Of a DNA stretch of 64,000 bases, positions 44,669 to 55,029 are shown one piece after another. The number at the start of each line of letters is the position of its first letter. Position 1 is the first letter of the stretch. The notes below the pieces were generated by a model. The model made no database searches. It worked only from the letters and a program-made list of their open reading frames with translations, and was not told the DNA's origin. Position numbers and translations under genes: made by a program. This stretch comes from Anastrepha obliqua (Eukaryota > Arthropoda > Insecta > Diptera > Tephritidae), in contig NC_072896.1 of the NCBI RefSeq assembly GCF_027943255.1, forward strand, positions 48,882,501 through 48,946,500. Direction: 5' to 3'.

Positions 44669-44689
44669 TTATGTCATTCCAATATGTAC

Positions 44690-45905
44690 ATATATGCAAA
44701 AATTATAGGGTTTGCTGACGATATCGCTATTATGGTCGTAGCTAAAGTACTCCACCAAGCTGAAGCAACCTGCAACTAGGCTGTCGGCATGGTAAAAGAA
44801 TGGCTGCGCAAGAACGGTCTAACTCTTGCGGATCATAAGACGGAAGCAGTGCTCATTAGCAGCAGGAAGAAGGTGGAGTCAGCAAATATAATAGTGGGCG
44901 AAAATACCATAGGATCGAAGCCGTTCATTAAATACCTGGGCGTAATAATCGGCCATAGGTTGAACTTCAGGGATCACCTATCTTACGTGAGCAGCAAAGC
45001 GGCATAGGCAGTAACAGCACTGACGCGCATAATGATGAACACTAGAGGCCCTAGGCAAAATCGCAAATTAATACCGTGGTCTCATCGATTTTGCTATATG
45101 CAGCTCCAGCATGGGCGCAAGCAACTAATTGCAGCTCATAAGTGAGTTGTATGAAATCAGTTTATCGACTGAGTGCCCTCAGAGTGTGTTGCGCGTTTCG
45201 AACAGTATCCGAAGACGCTATTATGGTTATTGCAGGACTACTCGAAATAAATTTAATGGCAAATGAGTACGCTGAAGTTTATCAAACCGAAGCTACTTCA
45301 GAACGGCAGACAATACGCAAGGAAGCAAGAGAGCGTAGCTTGCGTTCATGGCAGGGAAATTGGAGTTCGTCCCTGAACGGACGCTGGACGTACCGTCTAA
45401 TTCCCTTAATAGCCAAATGTGTTAACCGTAAACATGGACAGCTAGACTATTATCTGACCCAAATACTGACGGGGCATGAGTGTTTTAAATCCTATCTATA
45501 TAGGTTTAAGCACGAAGACGAACCGTACTGTTCTCATTGTGCACCAGCTGTAGAAGACGCAGAACATATTTTGTTTGTCTGTCCGCGATTTGTGTTCGAG
45601 CACTAGGGTGGGGAAGCCAATTTCGGCTGATAACCTAGTGGATATTATGTTAGAAGAACATTGGTCCGCTGTATGTAATATGGCAAAAATAGTAATCTCC
45701 AAACTGCGTCGCGCTGAACAACAGCGCAGATCTTCATGACGAAGTAATAGGCGGCTCCCCTTCCCGCGAAGTCATGCCCAACTGTTTTCGCGCGGTGGGA
45801 GGGAAACGGAGCTGGGGTGGGTTTTTGGGGGGTGAGTCGAAAGGGAAGTTCCACACTTTTCGGCTTTCAATGCTTTGTGCCACCTCAACAAAAAAAAAAA
45901 AATAT
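44690..45905 (+). mobile_element. R1-type LINE, 3' part with poly(A) tail
   Basis: The text opens with GFADDIAIMVVAK (44709-44750), which holds the reverse transcriptase Asp-Asp pair, then LTLADHKTEAVLISSRKKVE and IKYLGVIIGHRLNFRDHLSY. A stop at about 45005 and frame breaks near 45060-45140 follow. The frame 45142-45603 continues with RLSALRVCCAFRTVSEDA, IPLIAKCVNRKHGQLDYYLTQ and the zinc knuckle CSHCAPAVEDAEHILFVC. A G-rich untranslated region (45780-45850) ends in A(12) at 45890-45901. Assignment to the R1 type rests on these blocks. It is 5'-truncated within the RT domain. Confidence 0.82.
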
Positions 45906-45913
45906 ATATATAT

Positions 45914-46110
45914 ACAAGCTGACGCAAAATTAATCACCCTATCACAAGATTTATAATTTTTGTAAATGGCATCAATTATATGCGAATAGACTGAACTAGA
46001 TTGCAGCAATATACACACAAATAAGCAATGGAGCGCGTGAAGGCCAGAAGAAAGTTTTCCATCACTCAAAATCATTTTTGTTTGTGTACTTTGTGAAACA
46101 GTAATCCAAA
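45914..46110 (+). repeat. Dispersed TIR-type repeat, left end
   Basis: Starts CAAGCTGACGCAAAATTAAT after TATATA; a later block GGAGCGCGTGAAGGCCAGAA and TCCATCACTCAAAATCATTT (46027-46080) is shared in order with 50713-50766. The copy at 50713 preserves the other end. Confidence 0.5.
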
Positions 46111-46371
46111 AACCAAATTAGATGATTAATTAAATATAACACTAAAGGCGCCTTCGATTCGCTACTTCTCTACTCGCTATATTTGGGCTTTGCTTGTTTG
46201 AAGAATTTGAAGTATTCCCTAAAGCTCACATCTATGTTGGACAGTACAAATGGGCTTGAATGTACGAATTGGTCTAATAGGTGGTGTGAAGCTCGCCCAA
46301 GGCTGATAGAATACGGAGTTTGCTATTTAGCAATGGGGAAAAAAAGTTTTGAGAGGAACTTTGCTGTCAAT
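46111..46371. other. No recognised feature
   Basis: Nothing recognised apart from a 74-codon frame with no motif. Confidence 0.35.
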
Positions 46372-46843
46372 CCGAATTCTGCACGCTCATTTCACAGGTA
46401 TTCATAGACTATGCCAATCAGTCGTTCTTCAGATAACAACGAAGCAACATGAGCGAAAATCGTGTTGATTTTTTTGCGCATATCACTAACACAATCTCAG
46501 TTCATTTGTAAGCACATCCCAAGTGACGTCAGACCATCAGCTGATTCTGTCAAACTCGCTGGACAGCACACCTCTGAAAACCTTTTCACGATGTGCGCAG
46601 TCGGCTCCACATACGATCCACAGAAAGCAGTGATGTGGGCAACATAAGACCGTTAGCCGGCTCTCAGTGATTTCGAAGGAATCAGCTGAATCGGGGTAAC
46701 GTAATCGGGGCTTACGTAAAAACGTGCATGGATGATATATGAAAAAAATCAACATATCCTTCCTTAAGTTACTTCATGGCCGTTTAAACAATGTCTGATT
46801 GCACGAGTGCGTGAATACGAGTGAAATGAGCGGGCAGAATTCG
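46372..46843. mobile_element. TIR (foldback-like) element, about 470 bp
   Basis: The left end CCGAATTCTGCACGCTCATT at 46372 and the minus-strand right end CCGAATTCTGCCCGCTCATT from 46843 are inverted repeats that extend about 60 bp with mismatches (TTCA, GTATTCA, CAATCAG blocks shared). No coding potential. Ends of related copies are at 16840-17112 and 17470-17560. The true outer limits may be some 20-40 bp further out (ACTCGG-type sequence in the related copies). Confidence 0.65.
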
Positions 46844-47321
46844 GCTACCGAGTACCCAATGACGTGGCAGTCAGTGAAGTTAGCCTCATAATTTTACTTC
46901 GTACGGCCAAACCTTGTAACCTTTCTGCCCTGGGCTCCACAAATAAGCTCTAGGTGTTGGCGATGATTGTAAGCGAATTTATACCATCTTTTATATTTAT
47001 ATTTTTCTAGGTAAAACCAGTGTATAAATCGATTAAAGCAGTATATAGTAGGCGTGGCAATACGTCAATATTTTCCATATTTCACATTTCTTTTCTGAGT
47101 GAAAGTATAGCATTCACTAAGTTTCATCGAAATCGGAATACGGTTTTCCGGCCAACGCTTACATGGCGACACTGTACCGCACCGTTGCTAACTTTCCTAT
47201 TTAAAGTGATTTGTGCTAAATTCAAATTCTGTAATCGTGAAATTTAATACAAAACTGTTTCAAGTAAATATTAATATTAAGTAATTCATTACCATTTATA
47301 AGTGCGGTTTTGATGAAATGA
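46844..47321. other. No recognised feature
   Basis: AT-rich. TTTCATCGAAATCGGAATAC near 47122 is of the kind found in untranslated parts of insect DNA transposons, but no match is in the window. Confidence 0.35.
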
Positions 47322-47425
47322 AGGTTTACCCTTGTCTGCCGAAGGGCGGCCGCTATTAGAAAAATCTGCTTCTATAATTTGTCGTTTCGAACCCGTGCAC
47401 TACACAATGATAGTCAGAATAATAA
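47322..47425 (-). repeat. Partial SINE copy (head and first body block)
   Basis: On the minus strand: CTGACTATCATTG, GGGTTCGAAACGAC (B box), TTTTTCTAATAGCGGCCGCC and CTTCGGCAGACAAGGG. The 3' half is missing. Confidence 0.7.
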
Positions 47426-47710
47426 CACGCCGTAAGTTAGATGTGTACATACAAACATACATGGGAGCGATGCTGCTTAGAAATCGCGTTATCCTCATAC
47501 GTTTGGAAAGTTGTAACAAGAACAAATGTTTGTATTTCCACACTAGCTGCTGTCATAATATACTCATATTACTCGTATTAGGAGAGACTCCGAGAGACGC
47601 TAGGCACCAGTATTCCATGTCTTATTTTTTGCCGCCAGACTATGCAAATGTTGATGTAACAGAGTGGCAAAGTGTCGAAGTAGTTACGCGCCTATGCATG
47701 GCATTATCAT

Positions 47711-47733
47711 ATGTGTGTATGTATGTATGTATG

Positions 47734-47767
<34 letters not shown>

Positions 47768-47776
47768 TGTATGTAC
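47711..47776 (+). repeat. (GTAT)n microsatellite
   Basis: About 15 tetranucleotide units, one interrupted by TATATATG. Confidence 0.95.
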
Positions 47777-48100
47777 ATATTACATATTATGGCGTACGTA
47801 TGCAAAAATGTATTTAGCATGGAGTTGGTGCGTTGAGTGGGTAATTTGAACTGGTGAAGTATAATATAATATTTCTGATTCTCGCCTATTGCGAACTACT
47901 CGCTTTTCATGTCGCGAATAACGATATCTGTCTGCAGAGTTTAAAGGTGTCCAAAGTATCAAAAGTAATGTCGATAATTGTCTGTCGCGCATATTACTAC
48001 TGTATCCCAGTGATTTACCACAGTCGCTGATGTAGTAAGTTGGTGACCTGAGCCAATATACAGAGAAAAGTATTTTTTTAAATTCGAAATTGCACTCTTA
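47777..48100. other. No recognised feature
   Basis: Spacer to the irritans-type mariner relic. Confidence 0.35.
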
Positions 48101-49167
48101 AAATTGTGTCTTACGTCAATCATATTTGACACTTGCAAACTACACACCTCATTTACACGTGTTAGAAACAAAGATACCATTTTTCTCAAAAATTTGTCCA
48201 ATTTTACAGAGATACACTTCTCCCAACACTCCGACTATTTGTTTAACCCTTCCAAAAATAGGATTTGACGAATTCTCCAAAATACGTCGCTGTCTTGGCG
48301 ACGACTTCCTCGTTTGTACACATTTTTTTTCCACGAGCCTTATCTTCAAGAAAAAGTCGCAAGGAGTCAGATCGGGTGAATACGGGGGGTGCGGCAGCAA
48401 TTCATAACGTAGCTCATGCAGTTTGGCGACAACAATTCCAGATGAATGTGCTGATTCGTTATCGTGGTGAAGCAGTACCTTCTTTTTCGCCAAAAGCGGC
48501 CGTGCCTACTTGAATTTTTTATGAAAGCGGTCCAATAACTCACTGTAGCATTGTTCAGTGATCCTTTTGTTTTTCTAAAAAAGCCATGAGGATGACGCCA
48601 TTCGCATTCCAAAAGATCGTCAACATGACCTTTCTGGCCGATGGGACTGTTTTCGCCTTCTATGGATCAGGGTTTCCCATTGTTTTGATTGTTTCTTGGT
48701 TTCTTAGTAATGATGAATTCAGATTTCATCAACGTGACGACTCGATGCGAAAATTCCTTGTTATTTCACTTAAACTGCTCCAAATACTGCTTCGAAGTTA
48801 ACAGCCGCATCAGCTTGTTGTCCACCGTGAGCAATCGCGGCACCCATCGGACCGCCAATGTTTTCATCGCTAACTTATCATGTAAAATATTAATTGCCGT
48901 TCCGGTCGACACAGCTATGACCTCTTTAACTACGCGCACTTTCGTTCATCGGTCAGCGAGAATCACGTCGTGGACTTTTTGAATGGTTTTCTGGGTAACC
49001 ACGTCTGCTGGGCGTCTCACGTTTAAATTCGTTGAAACAATATCTAACAGTGGTCATAGATGGCGAAGCGTTCCCATAGACAACATCCAACTTTGCTTTT
49101 ATCTCCTCGCTTTTTTCCCCATTCACTAACAAAAATCGATTTACCAAACGATTCTGCTTTTTTCCAT
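48100..49167 (-). pseudogene. irritans-type mariner transposase relic (DD34D)
   Basis: The minus-strand text begins MEKSRIVW at 49167. QSWMLSMGTLRHL-like and RRPADVVTQKTIQKVHDVILAD segments follow in shifting frames, then KVMLTIFWNANGVI. The 114-codon frame 48149-48493 holds the second catalytic Asp in KVLLHHDNESAH and the third in YSPDLTPCDFFL, 34 residues apart, with YELLPHPPYSPDL between. The C-terminal part is frame-shifted (CTNEEVVAKTATYFGEF near 48290). The first catalytic block is not recognisable. It resembles Himar-type transposases. Terminal repeats were not resolved. Confidence 0.78.
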
Positions 49168-49190
49168 CTTAGTGAAATTCACGAAACATG

Positions 49191-49527
49191 TCTTACTTGA
49201 ATAGCTGCCAAATCCAAACTAACCTATCAATCAGTCTGAAATTTATTTTTTCGTCATTTGATAGATGCCAGCACACGATGCTAATACCAACTTCCCTCAG
49301 GAATGACCTCTGTCATCAAACATGCATACTTATTGAACTGCCCTCGTATAATTTACCAGTGAACATCGCAGGAAAACTGCTGCTGCACACGCCGCAATCA
49401 GATTGAGGTGTTCGAGCAATAAGGCAGACTTAAGCCACAAGCACTCTATTATTCTTAAAAACTTTGAGTTCATCCCAGCGGCAGATTGAGATCATGGTCA
49501 TAGCGGCAAAGAGGGAAACTGCTGGGC
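49191..49527. other. No recognised feature
   Basis: Spacer between mariner relic and the next TIR element. Confidence 0.35.
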
Positions 49528-49530
49528 TTA

Positions 49531-50251
49531 GGGGGTGATTCCCATTCCCCGGCTTAAAAAAATCGATTTTTTTTAACCGATTCTTGTTTGTTATACTTTC
49601 AAAGAACTCTGTGCGAAATTTCATGACAAAATTCGTTAAATTGACGAAGTTATGCGTGATCAATGAACTCGGCGCGCTCCATAATACTGAGAATACTGAA
49701 TATTTGAATGCGTTTTTCTCAAAACAGCATTTTTCTATACGGCCGCCATGATATCTCGAGAACTATTTGGTCGAATGCTGTCAAATTTGACACGAATCTC
49801 GAAATAATATCTGTCTCTATCATAAACTAGGGAAAATAAGATACATGCATGACTTTTTTTTATAAATAAAAATCCGAGGAAAAAATTTGCGATAAAACAA
49901 ACTTTGTCTTTCAACCATCGCAGTTATATTAATTTTCAAAAAAAAATTTTTTCAATAGCTCATACAGAAACTATATTCATAAGGAGTGAAATGCCATTTG
50001 AATTTTTCCTTTCAGACAACCAGAAGCTGAGTTATCGTGGCGGTCAGCGACCAGGAATTTTCAAAGAAATTTCACCTCGAGGGTTGTCAAAGCCACAATT
50101 TTCCAGGAAATCTACCAAAAATTGAAGTTGATTTTATATAAATGCATAATAAATATGGCTGTAAATTTTCCAAAAGATTCAACTGATAGTTTTCCCAATA
50201 AAAATTCGTAAAAAAACCGTATTTTTTGGCGTTTGAAATGGGAATCCCCCC
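49531..50251. mobile_element. TTAA-like MITE with G-rich inverted ends (about 720 bp)
   Basis: Left end GGGGGTGATTCCCATTCCCC after TTA (49528-49530); right end, minus strand from 50251, GGGGGGATTCCCATTTC before TTA. The outer 17 bases match with one indel or substitution. No coding frame. The flanks are TTAG and TTAT rather than exact TTAA, so the target duplication is presumed decayed. Confidence 0.68.
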
Positions 50252-50261
50252 TTATGAGCTG

Positions 50262-50712
50262 ACTAGACAAGTATCCCTGGAGACGGTTTCATTGCAAAAC
50301 GAGAGTACAGGAATTTCCTTGAGAAACTTTAGCTTACTCTTGGAAATATAGTCCCCGAGTCAAGCGAGTGAGCGCTGGGCTGATGCACAAATCTTCTGGC
50401 CACAGGTAGTTTGGGGGCGCTGGAGAGACCTTCTAAGGCTAACAAAGTTGCAGGTCTCAAATTTGGTAGGTATTTGACAGGACATTGTCTGTATTACACA
50501 GCTGATAAATTTCATCAGTTGTTTGAATCTTTTATACGAACGTAATAAGCCACTGTTGGTTGTCAGCCTCTAATTCAAATCCCCTTCTTACTTTTTCCAC
50601 CTGTTTGGCTTTTTTCCTTCGGTTTCCCCTCCTAAATGGTATCAGGACGACCGAATTTTAATTATTTATCCAAGTGGGTCCCTTTTAAGGGCAGTTATTT
50701 ATCCTAGACAAG
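50262..50712 (+). mobile_element. LINE C-terminal fragment
   Basis: ARQVSLETVSLQNESTGISL, SQASERWADAQIFWPQVVWG and RDLLRLTKLQVSNLVGI correspond to the segment between RNase H and the zinc knuckle of the family-1 LINE (compare LSKRWSSTQASE at 7500). The zinc knuckle is not found; untranslated sequence follows after about 50560. Confidence 0.65.
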
Positions 50713-50824
50713 AAATGGAGCACATAAAGGTCCAAATAAAGATTTCATCACTCAAATTGATTTTTATCTTATTTCAAAATTTATTGATAAACAAAAGTTA
50801 TGATTCATTTTGCGCCACCTTGTA
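50713..50824 (+). repeat. Dispersed TIR-type repeat, right end
   Basis: Shares GGAGCAC ... AAAGGTCC ... TTCATCACTCAAAT with 46027-46080, and ends TTTTGCGCCACCTTGTATA, the inverse of the end at 45914. Confidence 0.5.
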
Positions 50825-51479
50825 TATGCTTATGGAAGATGTTCTTTTGTCGTAATATCTCAATAGATTTGACTCGTGGAAATAATTTTGATGTTACCTA
50901 AAAAAATGCATCCAGTTCCTCGCTTGGCCCACTCGCGTGCCAGAATGGATTGCGCTCAAAGCGACCTTGCAAATAATTCGCCCACGGTAAATGATCTTCT
51001 TATTTCATCAGAGGTAAATATGTAAATTTCATTTAAAATTGGCTTAAAAGTAACTTTTTTTATCAGAGGGCTTAAAAGGGTATATACATAATATCGTTCG
51101 GTACTAATGGATGTACCTGCTGGGAGTATTGTTTCTCCGTTGAATACATACGAGTATGTAAGAAGGTAAACGATGGTGTGAATGTCTGAATCTGTTCTCT
51201 TCTATATGAAATATCAGATATGACTAATTGGGGAGCGATGTAGACAGGGGGGATAAAATTACACAGTACCCTTTTAAGTGAAACCGCTAATACAGGGTGT
51301 GTCTACAGAATTATTTGGAATTTGGCAAGATACGAGTACACCATAGGCATTGTATACATACCACGGACGAATTTTGTAAAATATTTTATGTAACAAATTA
51401 TTTTTTGGGAAAATTATGGTGAAAAATAATCATTGATACCAAAATGGCCCGTAGTTGGTTAAGTAGATAGGTAGATAGG
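50825..51479. other. No recognised feature
   Basis: Contains TACAGGGTGTGTCTACAGAA at 51292, which looks like a Tc1/mariner terminus, but no partner end was found. Confidence 0.4.
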
Positions 51480-52740
51480 TTAGATGACTAAAAGTACCAC
51501 GGACACATTACAAGTACCACTAGATGTAATAGAGGAGAGAAAGGGAATCTGGGCTGGAAATCTGCCTCAGGCTATCCCCAAAACGCACGCCAAAGAACAT
51601 CAAGCACCTAGTCGCCAAATTCGAATTTTGGCAAAGAAAGTGTTCAACAGTTTCTTTCTCTGCCGGAGCCCCACAGCTTCTGCAATGGAAGTTGTGCGGA
51701 AGTCCAAGCTTCTCCGCATGAGTTCCGATCACTCAATAATCGGTGACCACCGCTATAAATTTGGAAATTGAATCGCGAGGGATTCCCAGCACTTTTAGCG
51801 TCCTGCTTCTGTTTTACTGAAGTCAAAATGTTTTTGAGATAGCACACGATAGAACTCTATCTATCTGCGCTTTTTTAAGAAGGAAATTGTGCAGTTTCCC
51901 TTTAATAACTGACGAGAGGACACAAATGTCTGAGATTGGGGGTAAATGAAACCAGTTCTTTCGACCAATGTCTGAGATGGGGGGTAAATGAAACCAATTC
52001 ATTCGACCACTTCCTGGCAAGCTCATCGGCAATTTCATTTCCCTCTACATTCCTATGCCCTGTAACCTAGATAAGATAAATGTTTCCTGCACATTCGGGA
52101 CGCTTGATCTCTTCCTAACAGATGTTGACCAGAAGACAGCTGCAACATGTCAACAGCAAAGCCTTGATTGCAGCTTGACTATCAGAAATGATATTTATGA
52201 CTCCCTCCCGACAGTGATCCCTACGTTTTTACATGTTTACAGGATCCTGAAGACCTTTGCTTGAAAAACACTACTTGTTTTCGGCAGTTTAAAGGTCTGA
52301 TTTAGAGAAAACAACCGCTCCAACTCTAGATTCCACCTTGAGTCCGTCGGTGAACAAGAGAAATTGACGTTAAGGATAGCGAAATAATATGCCCTAGTGA
52401 TGTCAATACATGTTGTCCTCTACACTATCTCTAATTTAGTGGTGATATATCCCTTTCGAGAAGCTACCTACCCAACTAAGCAGCCATATGCCAAAATTGG
52501 CGAATATGCCATTTTTGCCGAACATATACATATTTACAGGAGTAGAACGCTATCCCGGCCTTTTTAAACCGATTTTCGATGTACAGTTTCCAATGAAGCT
52601 TGCGATCAAGTATTACACCAATTCAATTTATGAGGCCTGATTTGGAATGCCATGCAGTTTTGTGTTATAGGCTTTTGGGCGAATACAAATACAGTTTGTT
52701 CCGATAGGCAGCGCTCTCGTCGAGATATTTCCAAATATCG
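51480..52740 (-). mobile_element. RNase H-bearing LINE fragment with zinc knuckle
   Basis: On the minus strand, FSCSPTDSRWNLELERLFSL (about 52340) is a decayed RNase H start, and KTSSVFQAKVFRIL matches the VFQAEVAAI motif. In the frame 51520-51732, VIGTHAEKLGLPHNFHCRSCG and KETVEHFLC form the C-terminal zinc knuckle. The stretch between has a 42 bp tandem duplication (51926-52009). Stops and shifts throughout; RT is missing. Confidence 0.75.
51926..52009 (-). repeat. Two tandem copies of a 42 bp unit
   Basis: ATGTCTGAGATTGGGGGTAA at 51926 recurs as ATGTCTGAGATGGGGGGTAA at 51968; units continue through ATGAAACCA and TTCGACC. Because 42 is a multiple of 3, the reading frame is kept. Confidence 0.9.
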
Positions 52741-53184
52741 TACTTCCGGTGCGATTTGGGTTAAGAACAGACATACATTACGTGAGGAGAAAAAGGTCCT
52801 TTCGGGTGATTTGACCTGAAATTTGTTTCATTTAAGTGACGATAGATAATTGAGGGAAAAATAAGTACGAATATATAAAAAAGTAGACTAAAACCATGAT
52901 TCAATTATTAAAGGTTTGCTCACTTCTGAAATTATAATTCTGATATTCGCTTCCAAAAGGTCGCATTTAAGTAGGGTGAAATAAGTGGAAAAATTAAATA
53001 CCTTTTTCGTAAATATGGTGGCAAAAAATTGTTTTTTTTACTTAAATTATAAATAAATATATGGTACAAATAGAAAATGCCTAGTGTGATATTAACAAAA
53101 AATAGTTTAACTTAACCCCTGAATTATATTTCGTGAATTAATTTTTAAATTTTAAACTGACACCATTATGATCTTCTCTATGAT
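52741..53184. other. No recognised feature
   Basis: AT-rich spacer. Confidence 0.35.
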
Positions 53185-53720
53185 TGGCGCACCAGTCAGA
53201 GAAGGCCTTTATCTTTTTCTGCTACTACAAGCTGGTATCGCATCGAATACTTTCAGAGCCGGAGCGTTTGTATCTATTCGAAGGACATGACCTAGAAAAC
53301 ATAGTCGCTGAATCTTTATTCGCTGCGCTATGAATATGCGGCCGCCGTAGCCGAATGGGTTGGTGCCTGACTACTATTCGGAATTCAGATAGAATATCGG
53401 TGAAAGACCGAAATGAATAAAAAGTTTTTCTAATAGCGGTCGCCTCTCGGCAAACCTCCGAATGTAGTGAAAAAGCTTAAAGGTCCAACGTTCAGAGGTC
53501 CAAAAATCTTCTGCAGAATTTTTTTCTCAGGCACTGCAAGGACACCTCATCGGATGTTGTCTTCGTCCAAGCTTCTGCGCCATACAATACGACGGGAATG
53601 ATGAGAGCCTTATAAAGAGTGAATTTTGTTAGTCGAGCAAAGTCCTCTACTCAATTGTCTACTTAATCCAAATTCCAAAGTTTGATTATGACCCTAATGA
53701 ATTATTTCATAGAAGTAGCG
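53185..53720 (-). mobile_element. RTE LINE relic with a SINE inserted
   Basis: The minus strand reads LVRLTKFTLYKAL-like and VWRRSLDEDN-like text (53550-53650) and a KKFCRRFLDL-like block (53490-53520), then after the SINE an RLCFLGHVLRID-like block with ALKVFDAIPACSSRK (53225-53300). These correspond to 6240-6480. The break in the RTE is at 53341-53482. Confidence 0.75.
53341..53482 (+). repeat. SINE copy nested in RTE, 3'-truncated
   Basis: Head GCCGCCGTAGCCGAATGGGT TGGTGCCTGACTACTATTCGG with a good A box (TAGCCGAATGG), a decayed B box (GAATATCGGTG), and a body that stops after AAAAAGCTTAAAG. The distal half of the SINE is absent. Confidence 0.8.
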
Positions 53721-53895
53721 GATTCATCATAAATTTGTTGGACTCAAAACAAACTCAGAACATATTCACGCCTTACTTTAGCATGCTTTGCCCACGTAAG
53801 TTTGAAGTTTTGACTCCCAAGTCACGATTATTACCACATTCCTAACTACTTCACAAACTGCCTGTAATTATTTAAATTAATTATTTTCTTATCCG

Positions 53896-54091
53896 GTGGT
53901 CGCCGTAGCCGAATGGGTTGTTGCACTACCATTTGGAAGTGCGCGGGCTCGAAAACCCGTGCGCGAAACACCAAATGATAGAAAATGTTTTTCCAATAGC
54001 GGTCGCCCTTCGGCAGGCAATGGCAAACCTACTAGTGCTTTTCTACCATGAAACAGTTTCTCATAAAAACCATCTGCCTTTTGGCGACTGT
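53896..54091 (+). repeat. SINE copy, variant head
   Basis: GTCGCCGTAGCCGAATGGGT (A box) then a shortened anticodon region CACTACCATTTGG and GCGGGCTCGAAAACCC as B-box region. The body follows with CCAATAGCGGTCGCCCTTCG, GGCAGGCAATGGCAAACC, and ACCATGAAACAGTTTCTCAT; ends at GGCGACTGT without the 3' third. Confidence 0.8.
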
Positions 54092-54843
54092 GATTAATTT
54101 CCTATTGCTAAATGGACGCTTGTTGGTAACTTAAGGACTTATATTTTTAAAGCAACGTAGAGGTACTTCCGCAACCTATATTTGAAAGGCATCAGGCTCG
54201 ATTTGTCAAATGCCCATCTTTCATGCGCATTGCCCCAAAGCTCTATGATATTTTATTGTGTCAATTCCATTGAGGTTGTTGCCAGAAGCATATCTGCCAC
54301 AAACATATACGGAACAACACTGTACAATATTTTTGGTTACAGTTTTTACGGATTATTACGTTTGCACACGGTAAAAAATGCTAGAATGCACAAAACAACT
54401 CTGCGTTGGCAGACAGAAAAATGATAAAAATATTTGCTTGAAAAAAAGTAAAAAATATTTGCTAGTGAAAATATTAATTAAACAGTTAGCTTTTTTACAA
54501 TTAAATTGGAATGCTTTTTTGAAGTATCCTTTACATTTACTTACATATAATATATTGTGTAGAATTTTTTTTCAAAGGCTGGGTACTTTAAACTGGTAAC
54601 ACTGCCATCTGTGACAGCTGCTTTGACAGTTTTTGGATGTTTTGTGGTTAAATTGACTTGGCAATTCATCATCATCCGGCCTCATGCCGGAGAAGTGCTT
54701 GAAATTTGTTGAATTTTTTTGTTTTTGAGAAATATGATTGAATTCACAATGATAATCCGCAAGCCAATGAAACGACAATCAATTCACTTTGTGCAATTTG
54801 ATTCTTTAAGAATATTTTCGCTATGAAGAAAGAATTAAACACT
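54092..54843. other. No recognised feature
   Basis: Small frames at 54182-54599 have no motif. Confidence 0.4.
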
Positions 54844-54851
54844 ACCTTACA

Positions 54852-55021
54852 CAGGGCCGTAGAGAGCATATCCGCGCCCCGGGGGAAAATTGCAAATGCG
54901 GGCCCTTTCCAATTATGTCTGATTCATATAATTCGAATTACTCTCGAGTCCGGGCCCCTCTGAGAACTCCGGGCCCGGGGAAAAAGTACCCAATCCCCCC
55001 TCCCCCCTCTCGTCGGGCCTG
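54852..55021. mobile_element. hAT-type MITE (170 bp) with 8 bp target duplication
   Basis: Ends CAGGGCCGTAGAGAG at 54852-54866 and CTCTCGTCGGGCCTG at 55007-55021 are inverted repeats with three mismatches. Flanks ACCTTACA (54844-54851) and ACCTCACA (55022-55029) are an 8 bp duplication with one difference. CAGGG-type termini and 8 bp duplications are hallmarks of hAT elements. The interior is strikingly GC-rich (CGCGCCCCGGGGG, CCGGGCCCGGGG) in an AT-rich region and noncoding. Confidence 0.82.
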
Positions 55022-55029
55022 ACCTCACA

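Noticed and set aside
47332..47817. 161-codon open frame
   Set aside because: It begins inside a SINE head and its C-terminal half is a (GTAT)n microsatellite read as YVCM repeats; no protein motif.
51292..51311. Tc1/mariner terminus TACAGGGTGTGTCTACAGAA
   Set aside because: No matching inverted end or transposase was found within several kb, so no element is called.
54852..55021. CpG island or promoter of a host gene
   Set aside because: The GC-rich block is confined exactly between inverted ends and an 8 bp duplication, so it is a MITE interior.
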